Source: Solihabitans fulvus (GTDB lineage Bacteria; Actinomycetota; Actinomycetes; Mycobacteriales; Pseudonocardiaceae). Taken from it: a DNA stretch of 64,000 nt. Where the stretch lies: positions 211,292 to 275,291 of the forward strand of contig NZ_VUOB01000041.1 in the NCBI RefSeq assembly GCF_008386585.1, read 5' to 3'. The position numbers were made by a program, and so were the translations under genes. Below are positions 34,296 through 41,776 of this stretch, one piece after another; the first letter of the stretch is position 1; the number at the start of each line of letters is the position of its first letter. The notes under the pieces were generated by a model that was not told the origin of the DNA, ran no database searches, and saw only the letters and a program-made list of their open reading frames with translations.

Positions 34296-34358
34296 GGGCC
34301 ACCACCCGGCCACACACGGCGGAACCTCCTTCCTTCCGCCGGCCGGTGTGGGTGGCCC
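34296..34358. other. Large imperfect hairpin after the Rieske gene
   Basis: Outer arms GGGCCACC (34296-34303) and GGTGGCCC (34351-34358); inner arms GGCGGAA (34318-34324) and TTCCGCC (34334-34340). It lies 10 bases after the Rieske stop. Confidence 0.6.
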
Positions 34359-34362
34359 GCTC

Positions 34363-34405
34363 CCGGGGTCGGCCCCGCCCGCGCGACGGGCGGGGCCGAC
34401 CCCGG
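34363..34405. terminator. 19-bp perfect GC hairpin between Rieske and permease genes
   Basis: Arms 34363-34381 and 34387-34405 pair perfectly around a 5-base CGCGA loop. No U tract follows. It may end, pause or protect the upstream mRNA, allowing the permease to be expressed at a different level. Confidence 0.65.
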
Positions 34406-34440
34406 TTCCCGCGTAGCCGAGACTGCCAACGGAGGCGCTC

Positions 34441-35868
34441 GTGACGACCACCCAACCCACCTCCACGGTCGACGCGGTCGCGTCGGCGAGCGCCGACGGG
34501 GCCGAGCTGCTCGTACCTGTCGAGGAACGCACCTCCCCGGCCCGCGAGTTCATGTGGATCTGGCACTCCGCGCAGTTCTCCTTCGGCGTCGTCGTGCTCG
34601 GCTCCGTCCCGGTGACCTTCGGCCTGAGCTGGTGGGGCAGCGTCAGCGCGGTGCTCGTCGGCCTGCTGATCGGCACCTTCGCGTTCGCCCCGCTCGCGCG
34701 CTTCGGCATGCGGACCGGCGCGACCGACGCGGTGTCCAGCGCGGCGCACTTCGGCGTGCGCGGCAGGCTGATCACCAACCTGATCACCCTGTGCGTGGCC
34801 ATCGGCTTCTTCGCCATCGCGGTGTGGACCGGCTCGACGGCCGTGCTCGCCGCGGGCAAGCGGCTGATCGGCACGCCGACCGGACCCGGCGCGCTCGCGG
34901 TGGTCATCCCGCTGGTGGCCGCCGCCGTCGTCGCGGTCGCCGTGTTCGGCTACGGGGTGCTGCTGGCCACCTACAAGATCGTCACGGTGGTCGGCGGGCT
35001 GGTGCTGCTGGCGATGGTCGTGGTGCTCGCCCCGCACTTCGACGCCGGCTACCACGGCGGGCAGCTCGCGCTCGGCGGGTTCTGGCAGACCTGGCTGCTC
35101 GGCGTCACGTTCGCCGCCACCATCCCGCTCAGCTACGCCACCCTCCAGGGCGAGTACTCCTCGCACGTCGCGCCGAAGGTCAGCGACCGGTCCGCCGTGC
35201 TGTGGAACGGCGTCGGCATGTATCTCAGCAACGCGATCGCGCTGTCCGTCGGGATCTTCGCCACCACCATGTTCGCCGGCTCGACCGCGCCGTGGGTGAT
35301 CGCGCTGACCGACACCGTGCCGGCCTGGTTCGCCGTGTTCGTGGTGGTGTTCGGCTTCGTCGGCACGCTGCCGCAGGGCGCGCTGTGCATCTACGCGGCC
35401 GGCATCACCGCCAACACCATCGCGCGGCGCGCCTCCAGGGTCGCCTGCACGCTGGTGATGTCCGTCGTCGGCGTCGGCGTCCTCTATCTCGGCGCGGTGG
35501 CCTACAACGCGATCGACTCGATCTCCACCTTCGTGCTGCTGTTGCTGGCGCTGATCGCGCCGTGGGCCGCGATCATGCTCGTCGGCTTCGGGCTGCGCCG
35601 AGGCAGGTACGCGCCGGAGGAGCTGCTGACCCCGCACGGGCGGTACTGGTTCAGCGGCGGGGTGAACCTGCGCGCGGTCGCCGCGTTCCTGCCGGCCGTC
35701 GCGCTCGGCCTGCTGCTGACCAGCAACACCATCTACACCGGACCGTTGGCGAACCTGGCCGGCGGCATCGACCTCAGCTCGGTCGTCCCGTTCCTGGTGG
35801 CCGGCGGGCTGTACTACCTGCTGTGCCGGATCTCCCCGGAACGGGCGGCGGCGCACGACCTGGTGTGA
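34441..35868 (+). CDS. NCS1-type (purine-cytosine permease-like) transporter
   Basis: 475 residues, about 12 membrane spans. N-terminal segment FMWIWHSAQFSFGVVVLGSV and the TM3 region GMRTGATDAVSSAAHFGVRG are NCS1-like; the latter normally lines the substrate site. NCS1 proteins import nucleobases, hydantoins or related rings with Na+ or H+. The final gene of the cluster, behind two hairpins, with its own GGAGG seven bases before the GTG. It could supply the substrate or move the product. Confidence 0.82.
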   Translation: MTTTQPTSTVDAVASASADGAELLVPVEERTSPAREFMWIWHSAQFSFGVVVLGSVPVTFGLSWWGSVSAVLVGLLIGTFAFAPLARFGMRTGATDAVSSAAHFGVRGRLITNLITLCVAIGFFAIAVWTGSTAVLAAGKRLIGTPTGPGALAVVIPLVAAAVVAVAVFGYGVLLATYKIVTVVGGLVLLAMVVVLAPHFDAGYHGGQLALGGFWQTWLLGVTFAATIPLSYATLQGEYSSHVAPKVSDRSAVLWNGVGMYLSNAIALSVGIFATTMFAGSTAPWVIALTDTVPAWFAVFVVVFGFVGTLPQGALCIYAAGITANTIARRASRVACTLVMSVVGVGVLYLGAVAYNAIDSISTFVLLLLALIAPWAAIMLVGFGLRRGRYAPEELLTPHGRYWFSGGVNLRAVAAFLPAVALGLLLTSNTIYTGPLANLAGGIDLSSVVPFLVAGGLYYLLCRISPERAAAHDLV

Positions 35869-35903
35869 CGCGGCCCGGTGTGACGCGGTCCGGGGCAACG
35901 CGG
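35859..35903 (+). repeat. 15-bp triple repeat across the permease stop codon
   Basis: CCTGGTGTGACGCGG, CCCGGTGTGACGCGG and TCCGGGGCAACGCGG stand head to tail. The permease TGA (35866-35868) is in the first. Confidence 0.9.
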
Positions 35904-35926
35904 CGGCCCGGCAGGGACGGATCCGT

Positions 35927-35932
35927 TAGCCT
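35927..35932 (+). promoter_or_regulatory. -10 box TAGCCT, leaderless hisH
   Basis: Six bases before the GTG at 35939. It gives hisH its own promoter after the accessory block. Confidence 0.6.
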
Positions 35933-35938
35933 TGCCGG

Positions 35939-36574
35939 GTGCCTCGGGTCGTCGTGCTGGACTACGGATTCGGAAACATACGTTCCGCCGAACGCGCCCT
36001 GCGGCGCGTCGGCGCCGACGTCGAGGTGACCGCGGACCATCGCGCGGCGCTGGCGGCCGACGGCCTGGTCGTGCCGGGTGTCGGCGCGTTCGCGGCCTGC
36101 ATGGACGGCCTGCGCGCGGTGCGCGGCGACCGGATCATCGGCGAGCGGCTGGCCGGCGGCCGACCGGTGATCGGGATCTGCGTCGGCATGCAGATCCTGT
36201 TCGAGCGCGGCATCGAGCACGGCGTCGAGGCGAAGGGCTGCGGGGAGTGGCCCGGCACCGTGGAGCGGCTGGCCGCCCCGGTCGTCCCGCACATGGGTTG
36301 GAACACCGTGCGCGCGCCGGAGGGCTCCCGGCTGTTCGCCGGGCTGGACGCGGACACCAGGTTCTACTTCGTGCACTCCTACGGCGTGCGCGACTGGGAG
36401 CTGACGCCGTCGGAGACGATCCGGCCGCCGCTGGTGACCTGGGCAACGCACGGCGAGGACTTCGTCGCCGCCGTCGAGAACGGCGCGCTGTGGGCCACCC
36501 AGTTCCACCCGGAGAAGTCCGGCGACGCCGGCGCGCAGCTGCTGGAGAACTGGCTCGCCACGACCGTCGACTGA
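35939..36574 (+). CDS. hisH: Imidazole glycerol phosphate synthase, glutaminase subunit
   Basis: Class I glutamine amidotransferase, 211 residues, feeding ammonia to HisF. VVVLDYGFGNIRSAERAL at the start, nucleophile in GICVGMQ (about residue 82), YFVHSYGV and the catalytic His/Glu in TQFHPEKSG. It is separated from hisB by the accessory block but close to hisA. Confidence 0.96.
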   Translation: MPRVVVLDYGFGNIRSAERALRRVGADVEVTADHRAALAADGLVVPGVGAFAACMDGLRAVRGDRIIGERLAGGRPVIGICVGMQILFERGIEHGVEAKGCGEWPGTVERLAAPVVPHMGWNTVRAPEGSRLFAGLDADTRFYFVHSYGVRDWELTPSETIRPPLVTWATHGEDFVAAVENGALWATQFHPEKSGDAGAQLLENWLATTVD

Positions 36575-36662
36575 GACGGCGCGGCGGCCGGGGACACCGC
36601 CCCGGCACGGTCGCTGGCCGAGGCCGACGTCACGCCAGGCGAGTCTGTGGCGGCACCTCTAG

Positions 36663-36668
36663 TACGGT
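36663..36668 (+). promoter_or_regulatory. -10 box TACGGT, leaderless hisA
   Basis: Six bases before the GTG at 36675, which favours that start over the in-frame GTG at 36669. Confidence 0.55.
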
Positions 36669-36674
36669 GTGCCC

Positions 36675-37409
36675 GTGACGTTTACGCTGCTCCCGGCCGT
36701 TGATGTGGCCGATGGCAAGGCCGTCCGCCTGGTTCAGGGCGAGGCCGGCACCGAGACCTCCTACGGCGATCCGCGCGACGCCGCGCTAGCCTGGCAGCAG
36801 GACGGCGCCGAGTGGGTCCATCTGGTCGACCTGGACGCCGCCTTCGGCCGTGGGTCCAACCGCGAACTGCTGGCGAGGGTCGTCGGCGAGCTGGACGTCA
36901 AGGTGGAGCTGTCGGGCGGCATCCGCGACGACGAGTCGCTGGTCGCCGCGCTCGCCACCGGCTGCGCCAGGGTGAACCTCGGCACCGCCGCGTTGGAGGA
37001 CCCGGCCTGGTGCGCCAAGGCGATCGCCGAGTACGGCGACCGGATCGCGGTCGGCCTCGACGTCCGGATCAGCGAGAAGGGGCACCGGCTGGCCGCGCGC
37101 GGCTGGACCGAGGACGGCGGCGACCTGTGGGAGGTGCTCGACCGGCTGGACCGGGACGGCTGCGCCAGGTACGTGGTCACCGACGTCAGCAAGGACGGCA
37201 CGCTCAAGGGCCCGAACATCGAGCTGCTGCACGAGGTCTGCGCCCGCACGGACGCGCCGGTGATCGCCTCCGGCGGGGTGTCCAGCGTGGCCGACCTGGT
37301 CCAGCTCGCCGAGCTGGTGCCGGACGGCCTCGAAGGGTCCATCGTCGGCAAGGCGCTCTACGCCGGCGCGTTCACGCTGCCCGAGGCGCTGGCCGCCGTC
37401 CGAGGCTGA
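36675..37409 (+). CDS. priA: ProFAR isomerase, probably bifunctional HisA/TrpF (PriA)
   Basis: 244-residue TIM barrel. Catalytic Asp in LLPAVDVADGKAVRLVQG and Asp in VTDVSKDGTLKGPN; phosphate loops at VELSGGIRDD and VIASGGVSSV. In actinobacteria this enzyme commonly performs both the histidine step and the tryptophan PRA isomerase step. No trpF occurs between trpE and trpA here, which supports PriA. Followed by 9-bp repeats and a convergent terminator. Confidence 0.92.
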   Translation: MTFTLLPAVDVADGKAVRLVQGEAGTETSYGDPRDAALAWQQDGAEWVHLVDLDAAFGRGSNRELLARVVGELDVKVELSGGIRDDESLVAALATGCARVNLGTAALEDPAWCAKAIAEYGDRIAVGLDVRISEKGHRLAARGWTEDGGDLWEVLDRLDRDGCARYVVTDVSKDGTLKGPNIELLHEVCARTDAPVIASGGVSSVADLVQLAELVPDGLEGSIVGKALYAGAFTLPEALAAVRG

Positions 37410-37410
37410 T

Positions 37411-37437
37411 TTCCTTACGTTCCTTACTTTCCTTACA
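37411..37437 (+). repeat. Three 9-bp repeats directly after hisA
   Basis: TTCCTTACG, TTCCTTACT, TTCCTTACA, starting two bases after the stop codon. T/A-rich within GC-rich DNA. Confidence 0.85.
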
Positions 37438-37445
37438 CACCAATG

Positions 37446-37484
37446 CCAACGTGACGCCGGGCGGCCGTCCCGGCGTCACGTTGG
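37446..37484. terminator. Bidirectional hairpin between hisA and the ClpN gene
   Basis: 16-bp perfect stem (37446-37461 with 37469-37484), 7-base loop, between convergent genes; no U tract. Confidence 0.7.
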
Positions 37485-37505
37485 TCCGTCATGGACGATG
37501 CTCGG

Positions 37506-38237
37506 TCAGCTCAGCTGCTTCAGGATCTCCGCGAGCTGCGCGAGGATCAGCGGCTCCACGACCTCCTTGGTGACGCCGAGCCGCACGAGCGTCCCGGCGG
37601 CGAGCTCGTCGCCCTCGGCGAGCACGCCCAACAGCAGGTGCTCGGTGCCGATGTAGTTGTGTTGCAGCAGCAGGGCCTCCCGCAGGGTCAGTTCGAGCGC
37701 CTTCTTCGCCTGCGGCGTGAACGGGAGGTGCCCCGGCAGGGTGTCCTGTGGCTCGGGCAGTTGCTCGACGATCGCCTTCCTGACGTCGGCCAGCGACGCG
37801 CCGAGCGCCTCCATCGTCCGTGCCGCAACGGCTTCCGGCTCGCCGAGCAGGGCGAGCACCAGGTGCTCCGGACCGATCTGCGGGCTGCCGGCGTTCCTGG
37901 CCTCCTCCTGCGCGAGGACGATCACGTGCCTGGCGCGGTCGGTGTACCGGCCGAAGGGGTGCTGCGCGCCGGACGCCGTCACGTCGGGCGGATCCTTTGG
38001 CACGAAGCGTTTCTGCGCGGCCTGTTTGCTCACGCCCATGCTCTGGCCGATCTCGGTCCAGGACGCGCCCGCGCGCCTGGCCTGGTCGACGAAGTGCCCG
38101 ATGAGGTGGTCGGCCACCTCGCCGAGGTGATCCGCGGTGAGCACGGCGTCGCTGAGGTGGTCCAGCGCGCCGCCGTCGGGGTGTTGGTTCTTGACGAGAG
38201 TGATGAGGTCGTCCAGTCGGACGGATTCGGCTGCCAT
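37506..38237 (-). CDS. HTH plus double Clp N-domain protein
   Basis: 243 residues without any AAA+ ATPase. The N-terminal third has a helix-turn-helix, SWTEIGQSMGVSKQAAQKRF (about residues 59-78). Two Clp N repeats follow: RHVIVLAQEEARNAGSPQIG ... EHLVLALL and KKALELTLREALLLQHNYIG ... EHLLLGVLA. ClpN domains bind adaptors or damaged proteins, so this looks like a DNA-binding protein that senses proteostasis. Two perfect palindromes at its promoter suggest autoregulation. Confidence 0.85.
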   Translation of the reverse strand: MAAESVRLDDLITLVKNQHPDGGALDHLSDAVLTADHLGEVADHLIGHFVDQARRAGASWTEIGQSMGVSKQAAQKRFVPKDPPDVTASGAQHPFGRYTDRARHVIVLAQEEARNAGSPQIGPEHLVLALLGEPEAVAARTMEALGASLADVRKAIVEQLPEPQDTLPGHLPFTPQAKKALELTLREALLLQHNYIGTEHLLLGVLAEGDELAAGTLVRLGVTKEVVEPLILAQLAEILKQLS

Positions 38238-38239
38238 GC

Positions 38240-38256
38240 GTCAACCATAGGTTGAC
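38240..38256. promoter_or_regulatory. Operator candidate A (GTCAACC-ATA-GGTTGAC)
   Basis: Perfect 7-3-7 palindrome that contains the -10 box and ends three bases before the HTH-ClpN start codon. Confidence 0.75.
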
Positions 38257-38273
38257 GATGCCGAGTGCGTCAA
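38244..38273 (-). promoter_or_regulatory. Promoter of the HTH-ClpN gene (-35 TTGACG, -10 TATGGT)
   Basis: Minus strand: TTGACG (38273-38268), 18-base spacer, TATGGT (38249-38244), six bases to the ATG at 38237. It is leaderless, and each element lies in or overlaps one of the two palindromes. Confidence 0.7.
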
Positions 38274-38285
38274 CCTTGGGTTGAC
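38269..38285. promoter_or_regulatory. Operator candidate B (GTCAACC-TTG-GGTTGAC)
   Basis: Same arms as operator A; centres 29 bp apart. It overlaps the -35 box and the last codons and stop of the PPOX gene. Confidence 0.75.
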
Positions 38286-38692
38286 GATTGGTCGGTCAGG
38301 GTGATCGCGATGCCGACGGTGCCCGTCCTGCCGCGCCGCAGCCTGCTGCCCAGCAGCACCAGCCTGCCGACGATCCCGTACTTCCGTGCGATCAGCGCGC
38401 GCACCTGGTCGGAGCCCTCGTCGTCGAGCAGCACGGCGTGGCAGGGCGCCGAATCGCCCGTCGGGTTGCCGCGCACGTCGCACGGGCCGACCTCGGCCGG
38501 CACTCCCGCCGCGCCCCCGCGCCGCACCCGCTTGGCCTTCCCTGAGTCCGCCGGCGTCCAGACCACCAGCTCCTCGCCCCGGCCCGCCACCCACACCGGC
38601 GTCGGCACCGCCCTGCCGTCCTTGCGGAAGGTGGTCAACAGCACGTACTTGCCCTCGGCAAGCCGCGCGACGGCGCGATCCTCGGAGCTCAC
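38270..38692 (-). CDS. PPOX-class (pyridoxamine oxidase-fold) F420- or flavin-dependent protein
   Basis: 140 residues with the split-barrel pattern VARLAEGKYVLLTTFRKDGR, AVPTPVWVAGRGEELVVWTP and SGKAKRVRRGG, typical of actinobacterial F420-binding PPOX proteins (TIGR03666 type). Reaction unknown. TACCGT is six bases before the GTG at 38692. Upstream neighbour of the HTH-ClpN gene on the same strand. Confidence 0.82.
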   Translation of the reverse strand: MSSEDRAVARLAEGKYVLLTTFRKDGRAVPTPVWVAGRGEELVVWTPADSGKAKRVRRGGAAGVPAEVGPCDVRGNPTGDSAPCHAVLLDDEGSDQVRALIARKYGIVGRLVLLGSRLRRGRTGTVGIAITLTDQSSTQG

Positions 38693-38698
38693 CGGGTA

Positions 38699-38704
38699 AC
38701 GGTA
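38699..38704 (-). promoter_or_regulatory. -10 box TACCGT, leaderless PPOX gene
   Basis: Minus-strand box six bases before the GTG at 38692. Confidence 0.5.
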
Positions 38705-38821
38705 GCGCCACGCGTCACGACATGCCGAAATGCAACCGTGCAGATCAGCTGTCGCGCTCCGCGTCGAGACCGGTACGGTGAGTGCTCGTTCCCGCTCTCT
38801 CCTGATGGGAGTCCGTGAGTC

Positions 38822-40993
38822 GTGAACGGCCCCGCTGACGCCGGCGGCACCGCCGCCGACGCTCTCGACGCGTGGCGGGTCCCGCTCGCCGTCGAGTGGG
38901 CCGCCGCGATCAACGCGACCTGCTACGTGCCGATGTCCCCGAAGAAGCTGGAACGGCGGCTGCGCGCGCTGGCCGGCCAGCTGGCCGACGCGCTCGTCGA
39001 GGCGCTGACCTCGACCGACATCGCCGCCGAGGTCGGCAGGGGGCTCATCGACATCGACGGCGTCGGCGAGCGCGCCCTGCGGGACAGCCTCTTGCTGCTG
39101 CGCACCGCGCTGCTCGGCCTCGCCGTGGCGCGCGGCGTCGACGACCCGGACGAACACGTCGCCGCCCTGCTCGCCGAACTGGCCACCAGCTTCGCGATCG
39201 CCCTGCAACAGCGGACCTTCGAGCAGCAGGAGGCGCTCAAGAGCGCGCTGGTGCGGGCGCGCGAGGCCGCCGAACGCAACCTGCGGGAGAGCGAGTCCCG
39301 GTTCGCGGAGGTGTTCGCCTCCGCCGCCGTCGGCATGGCCATCACCGACCTGGACGGCCGGATCGTGCGGACCAACGACGCCCTCACCGAGATCCTCGGC
39401 TACACCGCGGAACAGCTCACCGGGCAGCTGCTCTCGGGCTTCTTCCACGGCGAGGACGTGGAGAACCTGTTGCAGGAGTACGACATGCTCGCGCACCTGC
39501 CGGTGAAGCGGTTCCGCAAGCAGTGCCGGCTGATCCGCAACGACACCGAGCCAGCGTGGACCTACCTGGCCGTGTCGCTGCTGACCGACCTGGACGACAC
39601 GCCGACGCACTTCGTCACCTCGGTCGAGGACATCACCGACCTGTACCTGATCAAGGAGCGGTTCAAGCACCAGACGATGTTCGACTCGCTCACCGGCCTG
39701 GCCAACCGGGCCTACTTCACCTCACACCTCCAGGGCGTCGTCGAACGGCCGAGCCTCAGCAACCGCGTGCAGCTGTACTACTTCGACCTCGACGGCCTCA
39801 CCGCCATCAACACCGGCCTCGACCGGCGGGTGGGCGACCGCGTCCTGCAACTGTTCGCGGACAAGCTCAGCGCGGTCTTCGCGCACCTCGACGCGATGGT
39901 CGCCAGGCTGGAGGGCACCAAGTTCGCGGTGCTCGCCCAGTACCAGGAGCAGACGCCCGACGTGGTCACCCTCGTCGAGGCGGTCCGCGAGGAGGTGGCC
40001 GAGCCGATCTACGTGGGCGGCCACGGCGTCCTGGTCACCGTCAACATCGCCGTCGTCGACCGGGCCACCGGCGAGAGCGGCGCTGACGAGCTGCTCGTCG
40101 CGGCCGACCTCACGCTGCGCCAGGTCAAGCGGGGCGGCAAGTCGCAGTGGGGCCTGTTCGACGACGCCAGGTACGAGGCCGACCGGGCCCGCTACGAACG
40201 CGCCGCCGCGTTCCCCGAGGCCTGGGAGAGCGGCGAGGTGGCGATCCGCTGCCGCGCCGTCGCGGGGCCTGCTGGCGTCGTCGCCGGCGTGCTGCTCGAA
40301 GTGGCCTGGGACAGCCCCGAGTACGGGCTCGTGCCGCACGGCGAGTGCGTGCGGCTGGCCGAGGAGGTCGGCATCGACCTGCCGCTTGGCGAGTGGCTGC
40401 TGCGCGGCGCGGCCGAGCAGGCCGCGGACTGGCGGCGGCGGTTCGGCGACGTGAGCCCGTTCGTGCTGGTCGGCCTCCTCGGCGGGCACGCGACGGACCA
40501 GGACCTCGTCGCCCTGCTCAGGAAGGTGCTCGACGACTCGGGGCTCGCGCCGGGCGACCTCGGCATCGCACTGCCGGCGTCCTGCCTGCGCGACGGGATC
40601 GACGGCGGGGACGACTTCGTCGCGGGCGACAACGCCGAGGTGCTGCTCGACCTCGGCGTGCCGACCTGGCTGTCCGGGTTCGGCGACGGGCACCGCGACC
40701 TCGCGCTGCTTGAGCGGTACCCGGTGCGGGGCGTGCTGCTCGGCGACTGGGTGACCGAACGGCTGGCCGTGTCGCACGACCCGTTCGTCGGGCCAGCGCT
40801 GGCCGGGCTCCTCGCGCTGACCGCCGACCGGGGCGTGCGGATCGTCGCGGGCGGCGCCGCGCCGGCCGAGCGGCTGCACGGCCTCGGCGTCGACCTCGTG
40901 CACGCGGACCTGCCGACCGACCCGGACGACCTCGCCGAGGTCGTCGAGGCGCAGCGCCCACCAGGGGCTCCTGGCGCGACGACCGGCACGTAG
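38822..40993 (+). CDS. PAS-GGDEF-EAL-like signalling protein with degenerate catalytic motifs
   Basis: 723 residues. A helical N-terminal region (to about 150) is followed by a PAS domain (RFAEVFASAAVGMAITDLDG ... LGYTAEQLTGQ), a GGDEF-fold domain starting DSLTGLANRAYF, and an EAL-fold domain (ECVRLAEEVGIDLPLGEWLL). The GGDEF signature is replaced by LEGTKF and no EAL tripeptide is seen, so neither synthesis nor hydrolysis of cyclic-di-GMP is expected. It may bind a nucleotide or ligand. GTG start with GGGAG upstream. It sits between hisA and hisF. Confidence 0.85.
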   Translation: MNGPADAGGTAADALDAWRVPLAVEWAAAINATCYVPMSPKKLERRLRALAGQLADALVEALTSTDIAAEVGRGLIDIDGVGERALRDSLLLLRTALLGLAVARGVDDPDEHVAALLAELATSFAIALQQRTFEQQEALKSALVRAREAAERNLRESESRFAEVFASAAVGMAITDLDGRIVRTNDALTEILGYTAEQLTGQLLSGFFHGEDVENLLQEYDMLAHLPVKRFRKQCRLIRNDTEPAWTYLAVSLLTDLDDTPTHFVTSVEDITDLYLIKERFKHQTMFDSLTGLANRAYFTSHLQGVVERPSLSNRVQLYYFDLDGLTAINTGLDRRVGDRVLQLFADKLSAVFAHLDAMVARLEGTKFAVLAQYQEQTPDVVTLVEAVREEVAEPIYVGGHGVLVTVNIAVVDRATGESGADELLVAADLTLRQVKRGGKSQWGLFDDARYEADRARYERAAAFPEAWESGEVAIRCRAVAGPAGVVAGVLLEVAWDSPEYGLVPHGECVRLAEEVGIDLPLGEWLLRGAAEQAADWRRRFGDVSPFVLVGLLGGHATDQDLVALLRKVLDDSGLAPGDLGIALPASCLRDGIDGGDDFVAGDNAEVLLDLGVPTWLSGFGDGHRDLALLERYPVRGVLLGDWVTERLAVSHDPFVGPALAGLLALTADRGVRIVAGGAAPAERLHGLGVDLVHADLPTDPDDLAEVVEAQRPPGAPGATTGT

Positions 40994-40996
40994 GCT
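40991..40996 (+). promoter_or_regulatory. -10 box TAGGCT, leaderless hisF
   Basis: Six bases before the ATG at 41003; its TAG is also the stop codon of the preceding gene. Confidence 0.6.
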
Positions 40997-41002
40997 CGGG
41001 GC

Positions 41003-41776
41003 ATGCCCGTCGCGGTCCGAGTGATCCCCTGCCTAGACGTCGATCGCGGCAGGGTGGTGAAGGGCGTCAACTTCACCAACCTCGTCGACGCCGGCGACCC
41101 CGTCGAGCTGGCCAGCGCCTACGACGCGGCTGGCGCGGACGAGCTGACCTTCCTCGACGTCACCGCGTCCTCCGGCGACCGCGAGACGACCTTCGACGTG
41201 GTGCGGCGCACCGCCGAGCAGGTGTTCATCCCGCTCACCGTCGGCGGCGGCGTGCGCAGCACCGAGGACATCGACAAGCTGCTGCGCGCCGGGGCGGACA
41301 AGGTCAGCGTCAACACGGCCGCGATCGCCCGCCCCGAGCTGCTCGGCGAGGCATCCCGGCGGTTCGGCGCGCAGTGCGTCGTGCTGTCGGTCGACGCGCG
41401 CCGGGTGCCCGACGGCGGGCAGCCGACCCCGTCCGGGTTCGAGGTCACCACGCACGGCGGTCGGCGCGGCACCGGCATCGACGCCGTGGAGTGGGCGGCG
41501 CGCGGCCAGGAGCTCGGCGTCGGCGAGATCCTGCTCAACTCGATGGACGCCGACGGCACCAAGGCCGGGTTCGACCTCGACCTGCTGCGGCGGGTGCGGG
41601 CCGTGGTGGACGTGCCGCTGATCGCCAGCGGCGGCGCAGGCGCGGTCGAGCACTTCGCCCCCGCCGTCGCCGCGGGAGCGGACGCGGTGCTGGCCGCCAG
41701 CGTGTTCCACTTCGGACAGTTGCGGATCAGTGAGGTCAAAGAAGCGTTGCGTGCCAAAGGAGTAGAGGTCCGATGA
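41003..41776 (+). CDS. hisF: Imidazole glycerol phosphate synthase, cyclase subunit
   Basis: 257-residue TIM barrel partner of HisH. Catalytic Asp in VIPCLDVDRGRVVKGVNF and Asp in VLSVDARR; phosphate motifs PLTVGGGVRST and LIASGGAGAVEHF. The stop overlaps the next ATG (ATGA). Confidence 0.97.
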   Translation: MPVAVRVIPCLDVDRGRVVKGVNFTNLVDAGDPVELASAYDAAGADELTFLDVTASSGDRETTFDVVRRTAEQVFIPLTVGGGVRSTEDIDKLLRAGADKVSVNTAAIARPELLGEASRRFGAQCVVLSVDARRVPDGGQPTPSGFEVTTHGGRRGTGIDAVEWAARGQELGVGEILLNSMDADGTKAGFDLDLLRRVRAVVDVPLIASGGAGAVEHFAPAVAAGADAVLAASVFHFGQLRISEVKEALRAKGVEVR

